A stretch of 64,000 nt of DNA, from contig CM077151.1 in the NCBI GenBank assembly GCA_039583875.1, positions 27,294,390 through 27,358,389 on the forward strand, given 5' to 3'. The translations under genes and the position numbers were made by a program. This DNA is from Platanthera guangdongensis. Its lineage: Eukaryota; Streptophyta; Magnoliopsida; Asparagales; Orchidaceae. The notes beneath the pieces are model-generated. The model was not told the DNA's origin, made no database searches, and worked only from the letters and a program-made list of their open reading frames with translations. Position 1 is the stretch's first letter. Every line of letters starts with the position of its first letter. Of the stretch, positions 45,874-54,995 are shown piece after piece.

Positions 45874-48800
45874 ATGGTGACACGTTCGGAGGCGGAGACC
45901 GCACGACTGGCTACCCTAGAGGAGAACTACGTGGGGTTGGCGGATTCGGTGACGGCCATGGAAGGCCGCTTGAACACGTCCACAAAAAACATGGAGGAAC
46001 GCTTGGATGGGCATATGGAGGAGATCAAGGCGCTGTTGATGCAATCGTTGAAGGGCAAGGCGGTTCAAGGCAGCGATTCTGAAGCCGAGGCACCACAAAA
46101 TGTCCGATCTACGGGCAACGGAGGAAGCGCGGGGTCGGGACACTTCGGTCCCGACGGAATCGGGACCGATCCGGGCCGCACGGAACCAGCGGGCACCGGA
46201 TCGGCCCCCGCTTGGATGGGAGCACCGCACGCCTACCACGGCTGGTCAACCGTGGCCGACGGGACCGGCGGAAGGCGGCCAGGGGGCGCCTACGCCGCAC
46301 GCCAGCCTGCGGCCTGGGCCGGCCAGCCAACGCCACATCCGGGCGTGCCGACCGGAAACGGGGCAGGCGGTCCGTCCGCCGCCCAGGAAGGGCCCGGGGC
46401 CGACCTATGGAGAAACCGGGAGGCACCAGCGGCTCCCTTGCGACCACCGGGGGCTGTTGACGCCAATTTCGGAGGGAGAACGGGCCTTCTACCGACGCCG
46501 CAGCACATGGGAGGTCCAATGAGGTTTGGAAACGGCGAGACATGGGCCGAGCAGCCACGCCGTCAGGGATTTCACGGTGGGGGACAACAATGGGGCGGCG
46601 GCCAAGGGGGAGCTAATTTCCACGACCCATTCGGCCGACCACAGCATGGACCGGAGTTCAACGGGAGACATGGAGATATGCAACAACGGCCCTACATGCC
46701 TCCGAAGAGAACTCGCATGAATTTCCCGAAATTCCGCGGCGGGGATGGCTTGGAATGGGTGCAAAAGGCGGCGTTATTTTTCACTTATCTGGAGATACCG
46801 AATGATCAGTGGGTGCAGCTGGCTTCTTTCCATCTGGAGGAAGATGCATATCAGTGGGCTCAGTGGTTCATACGGGCCTACGGGTACGCAACATGGGCGA
46901 ATTTTGTGGAAGGGTTCGTGGCTCGTTTCGGACCGTTGGAGTACGAGGATGTGGAGGCTACGCTACAGAAACTCCGTCAGAAGGGCACAGTGATGGAGTA
47001 CCGAGCGGATTTCGAGAAGCTCACAAACCGGGTTAATTGGGAGGAGAAGACGCTCCTCAGTTGTTTCATATCCGGCCTGCGGGACCATTTGAAGGATGAG
47101 GTCCACGCGTATATGCCCCGCAGTCTAAGCCATGCTATCAGTCTGGCCCGCATCCAGGAGGAGCGCTTCAACCGCCAAAGAACTCGAACTCCACCAAGGG
47201 CTCCACCCGCCCCTGCAACGGGCCGAAGGGAGCAGGCACCGGCGGCACGGCCGACGGTGACACGACTTACGTGGCCTGAGCTGCAGGCCAGGAAGGAGAA
47301 AGGATTGTGTTTCAACTGCGATGAGAAATACGCACCGGGGCATCGATGCCAGAAGGTGCAGGTCTTCATGCTGCGAGAGGAGGACGAGGAGGAGGACCAC
47401 CCGAGCCTCGAGGCAGAGGAGGAGTTGGATCTGGCTGAGTTTGGTGTTTCGATTCAGGCTATGGAGGGGTGTGTGGCACCCACCACCATGCGGATCAAGG
47501 GCAGGATTGGCAAGGAACGGGTCACCATTCTCATTGATAGTGGGAGTACCCACAATTTCATCAACCCTGAGGTGGCACTGAAGACAGGACACCCAGTTGA
47601 CAGGAACGCGACGTTCCAGGTGATGGTCGCGGATGGCAGCAAACTGCGGTGCGAAGGGGCATTGAAGGGCGTGGAGATACAACTTACAGGTTATGTGTGC
47701 CGCACCGACGTATACCTCCTTCCGATTAAAGGGTCTGATATGGTGCTGGGGGTACAGTGGCTCCGCCAACTGAGGCGGGTGACCACGGACTGGGACCGCA
47801 TGACACTGGAGTTCACGCAGCAGGGGACGGATTACTGTTTGCATGGTATCCGATCCTCCCCTCTCAAGGAGATCTCCCTACGGAGCCTGCAGAGATTGGA
47901 GGAGCAGGGTAGTATGATGGCCGTGATACTCGGGATGGCGGCGGAGGGGGCCGACACGCAGAGGGCGCCGGACCCGATACAGTTTCTTTTAGCTCAGTAT
48001 GAGGACATCTTTCAGGAGCCGCACACTCTGCCCTCCTCGCGTTTCCGGGATCATCAGATACAGTTAAAGACAGGGACGGACCCTACCAATATACGTCCCT
48101 ACCGCTACCCGTACGTGCAGAAGGCAGAGATCGAACGTAGCGTCCGGGAGATGCTAGTGACGGGCATTATTCGGCCCAGCACCAGCGCGTTCTCTTCTCC
48201 GATCATCTTGGTCAAGAAGAAGGACGGCTCCTGGCGCTTCTGCGTCGATTACCGGGGGCTGAATAGCTCCACCATCAAGGACAAGTTTCCCATTCCTATG
48301 ATTGAGGAGTTGCTGGATGAGCTGCATGGAGCGAGTTTGTTCACCAAACTGGACCTCCGGTCCGGTTATCATCAAATTCGGATGAAGGGGGAGGATGTCC
48401 ACAAGACGGCGTTCCGGACCCACGACGGTCACTACGAGTTCTTGGTGATGCCGTTTGGGTTGGCCAACGCTCCCTCCACCTTCCAGGCTGTTATGAACGA
48501 GATCTTTCGCCCACTTCTTCGCCGGTATGTCCTGGTATTTTTTGATGATATACTAATTTATAGCAGGACTTGGGACGACCATTTGGAGCACGTGCGACAT
48601 GTCCTTACTATACTGCGGGAAAACCAGTTATTCGCCAAAAAGTCCAAGTGCTCCTTCGGCCAGAGTCAGGTCGAGTACCTGGGGCACCTCGTGTCCGCCC
48701 GTGGGGTCCAGGCAGACCCACAAAAGATTGAGAGTATGGTGTCGTGGCCCCAGCCCACGACGGTTCGAGCCTTGCGTGGCTTCCTCGGGCTGACGGGGTA

Positions 48801-50082
48801 CTACCGCCGTTTTGTCAAGGACTACGGCAAGATTGCTCGACCTCTGACACAGTTGCTGCAGAAGGATGCGTTCCAGTGGAGCATTGAGGCGGACGAGGCC
48901 TTCCGGGCCTTAAAGCAGGCCATGACCACTACACCGGTGTTGGCGCTGCCGGATTTTAGCAAGGAATTTGTGGTGGAGACTGATGCCTCGGGCGTCGGCC
49001 TCGGGGCAGTCTTGATGCAGGAGGGCCGCCCGCTCGCTTATTTCAGCAAGGCTTTGGCCCCACGGACGTTGGGGCTTTCAACGTACGAGAAAGAGATGTT
49101 GGATATTATACATGCAGTCGAGATGTGGCGACCCTATCTCTTGGGCCAGCACTTCCAGGTCCGTACGGATCACCAGAGTTTGAAGCACTTCCTAGAGCAG
49201 CGCTTGGCGTCTCCACTGCAGCAGAAGTGGTTGACCAAGCTGATGGGGTACGATTACGAGATTGTGTACAAGCAGGGCAGAGAAAATGTGGTCGCCGACG
49301 CTCTCTCCCGCCTACCTGAGAGCTCTCTCTCTCATGTATCGGGACCGGTGGTTACCACATTGGACGAGATGCAGGCAGCGGTACTCCAGGACCCCGAGTT
49401 ACGCACCATTATCGAGACACTACAGCAGGGTCAAGCTACGGAGCCGGGTTACCATCTTCAGGGTCAGCGGCTGTACTTTCAAGGCAGAGTGGTCATTCCA
49501 TCCGCGTCGCCATGGCGGACGGCGATGATGCAGGAGTTTCACGCATCACCCACAGGAGGCCATGCAGGGATTCTACGAACGCTTCAGCGGCTCCGAGCAA
49601 ATGTATTCTGGAAGGGGATGCGTCGCGATGTCCAACAATTTGTGCGCGAGTGTGACATTTGTCAGCGGCAGAAGTATGAGACTACATCACCTGCGGGGCT
49701 TCTTACACCGCTCGAGATCCCGAACCAGGTCTGGGACACCATTTCCATGGATTTCATTGACGGATTGCCCAAGTCCCAAGGCAAGTCCGTCATACTGGTG
49801 GTGGTAGACAAGCTTTCCAAGTATGGTCATTTCCTTCCGTTGAGCCATCCGTACACGGGGGAGACAGTCGCAGAGTTATTTGCGCGAGAGATTGTGCGCC
49901 TCCATGGCCTCCCACGCTCCATCATTTCTGACAGGGACCCGGTCTTCATCAGCAGTTTTTGGCGGGAGCTTTTTCGACTCCAGGGCACGACACTGCGCAT
50001 GAGCACCGCCCACCATCCCCAGACGGACGGACAGACTGAGGTCCTCAACAGGGGGTGGAGACCTATTTACGGTGTTTTGTGA
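45874..50082 (+). CDS. Gypsy-K gag-pol polyprotein, main part
   Basis: Single frame of about 1400 residues starting at ATG 45874 (MVTRSEAETARLATLEENY), in good context (ACCATGG). The frame is open further upstream, but that lies in the LTR and primer site. Domains by residue: N-terminal coiled-coil and Gly/Pro-rich stretch 1-280; gag core 282-432 (FPKFRGGDGLEWVQKAALFF); zinc knuckle about 478-493 (CFNCDEKYAPGHRC); retropepsin about 550 (LIDSGSTHNFI); RT about 740-960 with VFFDDILIYS near 890; RNase H about 1030-1145 (VVETDASGVGLG, DHQSLKHFLEQ, ADALSRL); integrase HHCC finger about 1222-1265 and D, D, E residues near 1292, 1352 and 1388. At about 50055 one base is missing in a G-run (expected TEVLNRCLETYL, read NRGWRPIYGVL-stop), so the main frame stops at 50082. 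All catalytic residues are intact. Confidence 0.94.
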   Translation: MVTRSEAETARLATLEENYVGLADSVTAMEGRLNTSTKNMEERLDGHMEEIKALLMQSLKGKAVQGSDSEAEAPQNVRSTGNGGSAGSGHFGPDGIGTDPGRTEPAGTGSAPAWMGAPHAYHGWSTVADGTGGRRPGGAYAARQPAAWAGQPTPHPGVPTGNGAGGPSAAQEGPGADLWRNREAPAAPLRPPGAVDANFGGRTGLLPTPQHMGGPMRFGNGETWAEQPRRQGFHGGGQQWGGGQGGANFHDPFGRPQHGPEFNGRHGDMQQRPYMPPKRTRMNFPKFRGGDGLEWVQKAALFFTYLEIPNDQWVQLASFHLEEDAYQWAQWFIRAYGYATWANFVEGFVARFGPLEYEDVEATLQKLRQKGTVMEYRADFEKLTNRVNWEEKTLLSCFISGLRDHLKDEVHAYMPRSLSHAISLARIQEERFNRQRTRTPPRAPPAPATGRREQAPAARPTVTRLTWPELQARKEKGLCFNCDEKYAPGHRCQKVQVFMLREEDEEEDHPSLEAEEELDLAEFGVSIQAMEGCVAPTTMRIKGRIGKERVTILIDSGSTHNFINPEVALKTGHPVDRNATFQVMVADGSKLRCEGALKGVEIQLTGYVCRTDVYLLPIKGSDMVLGVQWLRQLRRVTTDWDRMTLEFTQQGTDYCLHGIRSSPLKEISLRSLQRLEEQGSMMAVILGMAAEGADTQRAPDPIQFLLAQYEDIFQEPHTLPSSRFRDHQIQLKTGTDPTNIRPYRYPYVQKAEIERSVREMLVTGIIRPSTSAFSSPIILVKKKDGSWRFCVDYRGLNSSTIKDKFPIPMIEELLDELHGASLFTKLDLRSGYHQIRMKGEDVHKTAFRTHDGHYEFLVMPFGLANAPSTFQAVMNEIFRPLLRRYVLVFFDDILIYSRTWDDHLEHVRHVLTILRENQLFAKKSKCSFGQSQVEYLGHLVSARGVQADPQKIESMVSWPQPTTVRALRGFLGLTGYYRRFVKDYGKIARPLTQLLQKDAFQWSIEADEAFRALKQAMTTTPVLALPDFSKEFVVETDASGVGLGAVLMQEGRPLAYFSKALAPRTLGLSTYEKEMLDIIHAVEMWRPYLLGQHFQVRTDHQSLKHFLEQRLASPLQQKWLTKLMGYDYEIVYKQGRENVVADALSRLPESSLSHVSGPVVTTLDEMQAAVLQDPELRTIIETLQQGQATEPGYHLQGQRLYFQGRVVIPSASPWRTAMMQEFHASPTGGHAGILRTLQRLRANVFWKGMRRDVQQFVRECDICQRQKYETTSPAGLLTPLEIPNQVWDTISMDFIDGLPKSQGKSVILVVVDKLSKYGHFLPLSHPYTGETVAELFAREIVRLHGLPRSIISDRDPVFISSFWRELFRLQGTTLRMSTAHHPQTDGQTEVLNRGWRPIYGVL

Positions 50083-50921
50083 TGGACGAGCCGCGCACGT
50101 GGACGCGTTGGTTGCATTGGGCGGAGTACTGTTACAATACGTCATTCCACACAGCCAGCAAGCTCACCCCCTTCGAGGTGGTCTACGGCCGCCCTCCTCC
50201 TACTTTGAGTTCTTATGAACCCTCCAGCACCGCTCTTCCAGCTGTGGAACGGACACTTCAGGACAGAGATCGCACTTTAGCTTTGCTCCGGGACAACCTG
50301 CGGGTCGCGCAGGACCGCATGAAAGCACAGGCAGACAAGCACCGGACAGAGCGCGAGTTTGCCGTGGGCGATGAAGTTTTCCTCAAGCTCCAACCTTACC
50401 GCCAGCGGTCAGTCTCTCGGCGGACGAATCAGAAACTCACCCCACGTTACTACGGGTCATTCCGCATTCTTCGTCGCGTGGGCCCCGTGGCCTACACCTT
50501 GGATCTCCCCGCGGGGTCTCGCATCCACCCGACATTCCATGTATCTGTTTTGAAGAGAAAGTTTGGGGCTTCCGTTCAGGCCAGCCCTTCACTTCCCGAG
50601 GCGACCAGCATGGGTGAGTTGCGTCCGTCACCGGAGGCCATTTTGCTAACCAAATGGAAGAAGTCAGGCACGGAATATCGGCCGGCGGTGCTCGTCAAAT
50701 GGAAGCAGATGGACACAGTGCATAACTCATGGGTTGACTTGTTGGACTTCCGCGAGCGGTTTCCGGACTTCCACCTTGAGGACAAGCTGGTGCTTGATGG
50801 GGAGGGGAATGTTATGCCCCCACATCCGCTTGGGTTCTCGGGGCATAAATACTCGCGGCGGGTCAAGGAGCGCGCGCAAGACAACGGGGCTGAACCATCC
50901 GGTTCAGCCCCCATTCATTAA
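50055..50921 (+). CDS. Gypsy-K integrase C-terminus and chromodomain
   Basis: Continuation in the next frame from ETYLRCFVMDEPRTWTRWLH. It contains NTSFHTASKLTPFEVVYGR, the GPF-like module (KLTPRYYGSFRILRRVGPVA, HPTFHVSVLKR) and a chromodomain-like tail (YRPAVLVKWKQMDTVHNSWV, FPDFHLEDK) that may steer insertion to particular chromatin. The frame does not stop at the polypurine tract: it reads through it and about 112 bases into the 3' LTR, ending SGSAPIH at 50921. Thus the polypurine tract is itself codons (DGEGNV), and the C-terminus is LTR-encoded. Loss of one base at about 50055 separates it from the main frame. Confidence 0.92.
   Translation: METYLRCFVMDEPRTWTRWLHWAEYCYNTSFHTASKLTPFEVVYGRPPPTLSSYEPSSTALPAVERTLQDRDRTLALLRDNLRVAQDRMKAQADKHRTEREFAVGDEVFLKLQPYRQRSVSRRTNQKLTPRYYGSFRILRRVGPVAYTLDLPAGSRIHPTFHVSVLKRKFGASVQASPSLPEATSMGELRPSPEAILLTKWKKSGTEYRPAVLVKWKQMDTVHNSWVDLLDFRERFPDFHLEDKLVLDGEGNVMPPHPLGFSGHKYSRRVKERAQDNGAEPSGSAPIH
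50799..50809 (+). promoter_or_regulatory. Gypsy-K polypurine tract
   Basis: GGGGAGGGGAA directly before the 3' LTR, within the pol reading frame. Confidence 0.88.
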
Positions 50922-51147
50922 ATCGGCCAGAAGGGGGCTGAACCACTCCGGTTCAGCCCCACTTGGGGGGGGGGGGGGGGGGTCGGCCCCTCCTTTCCCC
51001 GGGTATTTATAGCCCGGGCTGCTTTGGGGAGGGATTATTGAAGATCTATCAGGTTTCTTTCTTCTCTCTTCCTCAACCCTAACCCTAGTTCTCTATTTCT
51101 CTCTAGAATCTCCATCTCTTCTCTTTTTCTCTTGCTAGTTCATATCA
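50810..51147 (+). repeat. Gypsy-K 3' LTR
   Basis: 338 bases. Both palindromic modules are perfect here: GGGGCTGAACC..GGTTCAGCCCC at about 50885-50911 and again about 50936-50961. G-run at 50965-50982; TATTTATA at 51004-51011. Confidence 0.93.
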
Positions 51148-51152
51148 GAGTG

Positions 51153-51372
51153 ACAAAGGATCAGCTTTTAGTTCCTCGTCTTCAGGGTTAAATTTATATC
51201 CATCCATTCTTGATAATTGCATTAGCATCAAAAAATGAGAGAAGAAAAACAGAAGGAAAGAAAAAACAGCACCCGAGCCAAAATCAACATGGACAATCTC
51301 CATGAATTCGGTAGGGGCGGACGTCACATCGTGCCAAATAAAATTATTACAGCTACCAAATTTAACATCCAT
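51153..51372 (-). other. Sequence older than Gypsy-K, possible retroposed fragment
   Basis: With 45421-45492 this forms a segment of about 292 bases bracketed by the 18-bp direct repeats. The minus strand is open for 75 residues (MDVKFGSCNNFIWHDV..., then MDGYKFNPEDEELK). The last phrase faintly recalls the start of a NAC domain (FHPTDEEL), but this is too short to claim. A small retroposed sequence with an 18-bp target duplication would fit the bracket. Confidence 0.3.
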
Positions 51373-51390
51373 CCGGGGAGTTTATAATTA
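51373..51390 (+). repeat. 18-bp direct repeat, right copy
   Basis: CCGGGGAGTTTATAATTA, the partner of 45403-45420. Confidence 0.8.
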
Positions 51391-51969
51391 CGGTCCTTTG
51401 GCATGGTGGTAGCGGTCGTAAATGCGGTGGTCATGAACCGTTGTTCGTGAACAATTGACCTCACCTAAGAAACTTCATCCACTTTTATGTTCAAAATTAG
51501 ATTTTTGTTTTCTTGGGGATGATCATAACCACTGTAATGTCAAAAGCAAAGCATATTTCAGGACGATGATATTTTTATCCAAACCCATCGGTGCAATAAC
51601 ACCACGTCAAATTAACCGTTAGTTTAGCCTAAAAACATAAATCAAGGCCTCTCATATTGTGGAAGAACAATTTTATGTTCTGCTCCGTTTACATAATATT
51701 TGACTCATGCTAGGAATTACTGCATTTATACGTGCATGAGCTGTGGCAATTAACAATAGTACTATATAAAGAAAATTAAGAGGAGGCGTAATTGTTTTCT
51801 TTTAAAAGTAATAAAATTAACATGTTTTTAAGGAATGAGTACACTGGAAACAATATTAAACGACCAGAATACTGCCTTAAAATGGGACATTTAGGGGGTG
51901 AATCTACCTGCACGAAAACTACACTACAGGCAGCAAGGTTTAAGCAAGGTTAGTTCAAATTTTTATAAG
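51391..51969. other. Non-coding, repeat-family fragment at left edge
   Basis: 51395-51425 (TTTGGCATGGTGGTAGCGG...) matches the left end of the putative element at 37253. The rest is AT-rich with no gene. Confidence 0.4.
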
Positions 51970-53320
51970 TGTTAGAGTTTGTATTTTACTATTAGTGAGT
52001 TTAGTCTCACACTGCCTATCGGTGTTGGGTGTCTTATTGTAATCATATATATTGTCTCTATGTGGATGAATAAAACTTGCACCTTCTATTTCAATTTCTC
52101 TTTCTACATGGTATCAGAGCAGGTTCTAAAACCTAATTAAATTTTTTTCCGCTTCCGCGACTGTTTCCCCCCCTCCCGAATCCCGACCCGTGCTTCATCT
52201 TTACGCGTCCTGCTAGGGCTCACGGCCGCCGCTCCTGTCGACAGGAGCGGCCCCGATTCCGCTGCTCCCGACGACTCTGCAGCTCGCCGACGCCGCTGCT
52301 TCTTGTGCGACATCGACGACGCCGCCTGTCTCTTCTTCTCCTGATGGCTTCGCTGCTCCTCGACGACGATCCCGTCGTTTGCTTCTCCCGAAGTCTTCGT
52401 CATCTGGTTCCTTCCTGTGTGTCTGCGACAACAACGACGATCCCGTCGGTTCTCCTCTACGACATCGACGGCTCTGACGGCTTCATCTTCTTCTCCCGAC
52501 GGCTTTGCTCCGTCTTTGCTTCTCTCCCGACGGCTGCTTCTTCCTATGCTCTACTCAGCCGCTTCTTCTTCTCCGGCCTGCTGCTGCCGCTGCTTCTTCT
52601 CCGGCTTCTGTCTGCCCCCGCTGCAGCTCTCTTCTTCTCCGGCATGGATGCTGCTCTGCCGCTGCTTCTCCGGCCAGCTGCTGCTACAGCTGCTTCTTCT
52701 CCGTCTGCGGCTGCTGCTCTGCGCTGCTTCCTCTCCGGCCCCGTTTAGGGTTTAATGTTGCTGTTTTTTTTTCTCTTTAAGTTTTCTTGTTGTTGTGGTG
52801 TGTTAGTGTGGTCTCTTTACGATTTCGACCTTCTTCTGCGTGATCTGGGTTCATGTACCCGACGAGGGTCCCACGCGTGCACGTGGTCTACGTGAGGGGG
52901 AGTGTACGTCACGGCCTCCAGGCATAGTTTATGCCTTCTTGCACGTATTCCACGTGAGGGGGAGTGTTTGTGATAACGGCGACTCGGATGCCTCTTTCCC
53001 GACTCCTGCTTTAGTCACTCATGGCCCCCAGGTCGATTTCATATGTTGTTTGTGTCTCCTCGTTGTTTTCTCTGGATTTGGTAGGGTTGGTTTGGTCTTT
53101 CGTGGTTGACCTTGTTTCCGCTCCGAGTGTATCCAGCGTTGTCATGGTCGGTTTGCGGACCAACGTCGTGTGGCCTTTGCCCGGTTGAAGTATCCCCGGT
53201 GACAAGCGGTTGGGCCTCGGTGGCTGTTGTTTTGTCTCACGTTGTCAACCTTCTTTTACCTTCCATTTTATGTTGTGTTCAAGCTGTAGGGTTCCCCTTC
53301 AGCTTGAGGGGGAGTGTTAG
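51970..53320 (+). mobile_element. Element L: short-LTR Copia-like element, 3' LTR lost
   Basis: The LTR of 139 bases (51970-52108, TGTTAGAGTTTG...TTTCTACA) is followed with no gap by TGGTATCAGAGC (52109-52120). The internal 1.2 kb is C/T-rich with CGACGACATCGACG and CTGCTGCTTCTTC-type repeats and encodes only low-complexity Ser/Leu/Ala frames; no gag or pol motif. The polypurine end TGAGGGGGAGTGT occurs three times (52893, 52955, 53305). The last is followed by only TGTTAG before chromovirus H sequence begins, so the 3' LTR is missing. Confidence 0.72.
52109..52120 (+). promoter_or_regulatory. Element L primer binding site (tRNA-iMet)
   Basis: TGGTATCAGAGC directly abutting the 139-base LTR. 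Confidence 0.9.
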
Positions 53321-54306
53321 GTCACGAGCGATTCTTCCACGACACTTGTATACCCATCACACTGGAGGAAATCCCTCTCCTCTGCGTCAGTAGCAACGTC
53401 ACCCTCTGAAAAATTTGTCTCATCATCAAGGCAAAAGTCCGGAAACTGAGCATGAAAAATAGATTAGTCAACCCATATGGCTTCCGATGGTGAACGATCA
53501 CGACACTACACTAAGACCTGTTTGATTGAGGACTCTTCTCAACTGATAGTATGTGACGAGATGAGGGCGGTAGTCTGGTGAGGTGAGCCCGGAAGCTGGC
53601 GTAGGTAAAAACAACTCGACCGGATGATGTCTAATAACCTGTTTTAACGAAGACGTGAAGCATCGGGTGGATGCGGTTGTTGGGAGGAAGTCGCAGGCGA
53701 TACGCCTGAGTGCCCACCCGTGCAACAATCTCAAACGACCCGTAAAACTTGGCCGCTAGCTTGGAGTGGGTCCGCGGAGTCACCGAAATCTGGCGGCGTA
53801 GGTGAAGCTTGACAAACATGGTATCACCTTCAGTGAATTAGACATCGCAGCGGTGGCGGCTGGCAAAGGCAACCATTCTGTCCTGGGCACGCTAAAGGTG
53901 CTAGTGCAACTGGAGGAGTATGGAGTCCCAATGGCGGAGCAGATTAGATAGAGATGCCACCGCGCATTCACTGGGGAGAGTGTGTGAGGGATGGTGAGGG
54001 TCTACCATAGACTACCTTGAACAGAGTGGTGCTAGAATTGGTGTGGTAAGCGGCGTTGTACGGGTACTCGACCCAGGGAAGCCAATCCTTCCATGTTTGT
54101 GGGTGATCGCACACAAAACATCATAAATATGTCTTTAAGGACCGATTCATCAACTCAGACTACCCGTTCATCTGGGGATGGTAAGTTATGCTCATACGAA
54201 GCTGGGTGCCCTGCATCTTGAACATCGACTGCCAAAAGTTGCTCAGGAATAAAGGGCCGCGATCACTCACAATGGAGAGGAAACCAATGCAAACGAACCA
54301 CCCCAA
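53321..54306 (-). pseudogene. Chromovirus H integrase and chromodomain, decayed
   Basis: Minus-strand Ty3/gypsy pol end. The chromodomain tail is recognisable at about 53370-53500 (EAIWVD, FPDFCLDDETNFSEGDV). The integrase C-terminal module is at 53498-53819 (HSKLAAKFYGSFEIVARVG, NNRIHPMLHV, frame changes between). The core is at 53950-54290 (GPLFLSNFWQSMFKMQGTQL, YPYNAAYHTNSST). Stops and frameshifts are frequent. The 3' LTR that should follow is cut off at the junction with element L. Confidence 0.82.
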
Positions 54307-54995
54307 CCATTGTTTTAAATATTCTCCGACATGTCAGACATGTCTCTGGATATGTCATTTTAAGGACAAAATGATATGTTTTTCTAAAAAAATAGATTGT
54401 CCTTTTGTAAAATATAGGTCGACATGTCTGATTTTTTTCCGATATATCGGCCGACACAACATTTAAATATATCGTCCGCTATTTTATTTTAAGTTATAAT
54501 GGCAGACTAGCAGCATATGTTGAAATCATCAATATATATTATATTGTGTATGTTTAAATCGAATAGACTTATTGTTTCAATTTTTAACGTTTTATTCTTA
54601 CAACCAATTTTGCATAATTGTTTCACAATTTTATAGTTTCATATTAAAAAAAATCTTAAAACATTTAATATATTTATAAGTTGATTGTTTGCATGGTTTT
54701 AATATAAATTTCTAAGTTTGAAAAAAATTATAATCAATCAAGGATTTTTAACATTTAAATCTTTTTATTTGCAATAAACTTAATTTTTTAACATATAATT
54801 ATAGATAGTATATATAAAAATAAAATTTTAATTTATAAGACATGGAAATCCGGTATTTTTAAATATCTCCAACATGTCTTTGACTTCTGACATCCAACAT
54901 CTAAAAACTCAATATGATATGTCGTCGACATCTGATATTTACAACATTGATCCCAACAAAGAAAGTTATGAAACCACTGGTATAATAAACAAGTG
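54307..54995. mobile_element. AT-rich insertion splitting the H integrase
   Basis: H integrase breaks off at about 54306 (minus VVRLHWFP) and resumes at about 54996 (minus MDHLSKYAS). The inserted 690 bases are AT-rich, with ACATGTC words near both ends and a palindrome TCCGATATATCGGCCGA (about 54439-54455). No coding capacity, and no clear terminal repeats or target duplication found, so its class is unknown. Confidence 0.5.

Larger units (their letters stand above)
45493..51147 (+). mobile_element. Gypsy-K: nearly intact chromovirus
   Basis: A complete 5655-base Ty3/gypsy element. LTRs at 45493-45844 and 50810-51147, perfect target duplications GAGTG (45488-45492 and 51148-51152), iMet primer site, polypurine tract, and a single gag-pro-RT-RNaseH-IN-chromodomain reading frame with one frameshift. 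By eye the LTRs differ by about seven substitutions plus short indels, so insertion was recent. Short LTRs, the iMet primer and total length suggest a Reina- or Galadriel-like chromovirus, which is an inference. Its G+C content is far above the surrounding DNA. Confidence 0.95.

Noticed and set aside
45916..46764. Antisense and alternative-frame proteins of 70-150 residues across the K gag region
   Set aside because: Shadows of the GC-rich gag-pol frame.
51145..51372. NAC-domain start (MDGYKFNPEDEELK)
   Set aside because: Only about ten residues resemble the family, next to a hydrophobic stretch atypical of NAC proteins; not enough to call.
52305..52780. Frames of 91-147 residues rich in Ser, Leu, Ala
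   Set aside because: Low-complexity translation of CTGCTGCTTCTTC-type repeats in element L; three overlapping frames are open at once.
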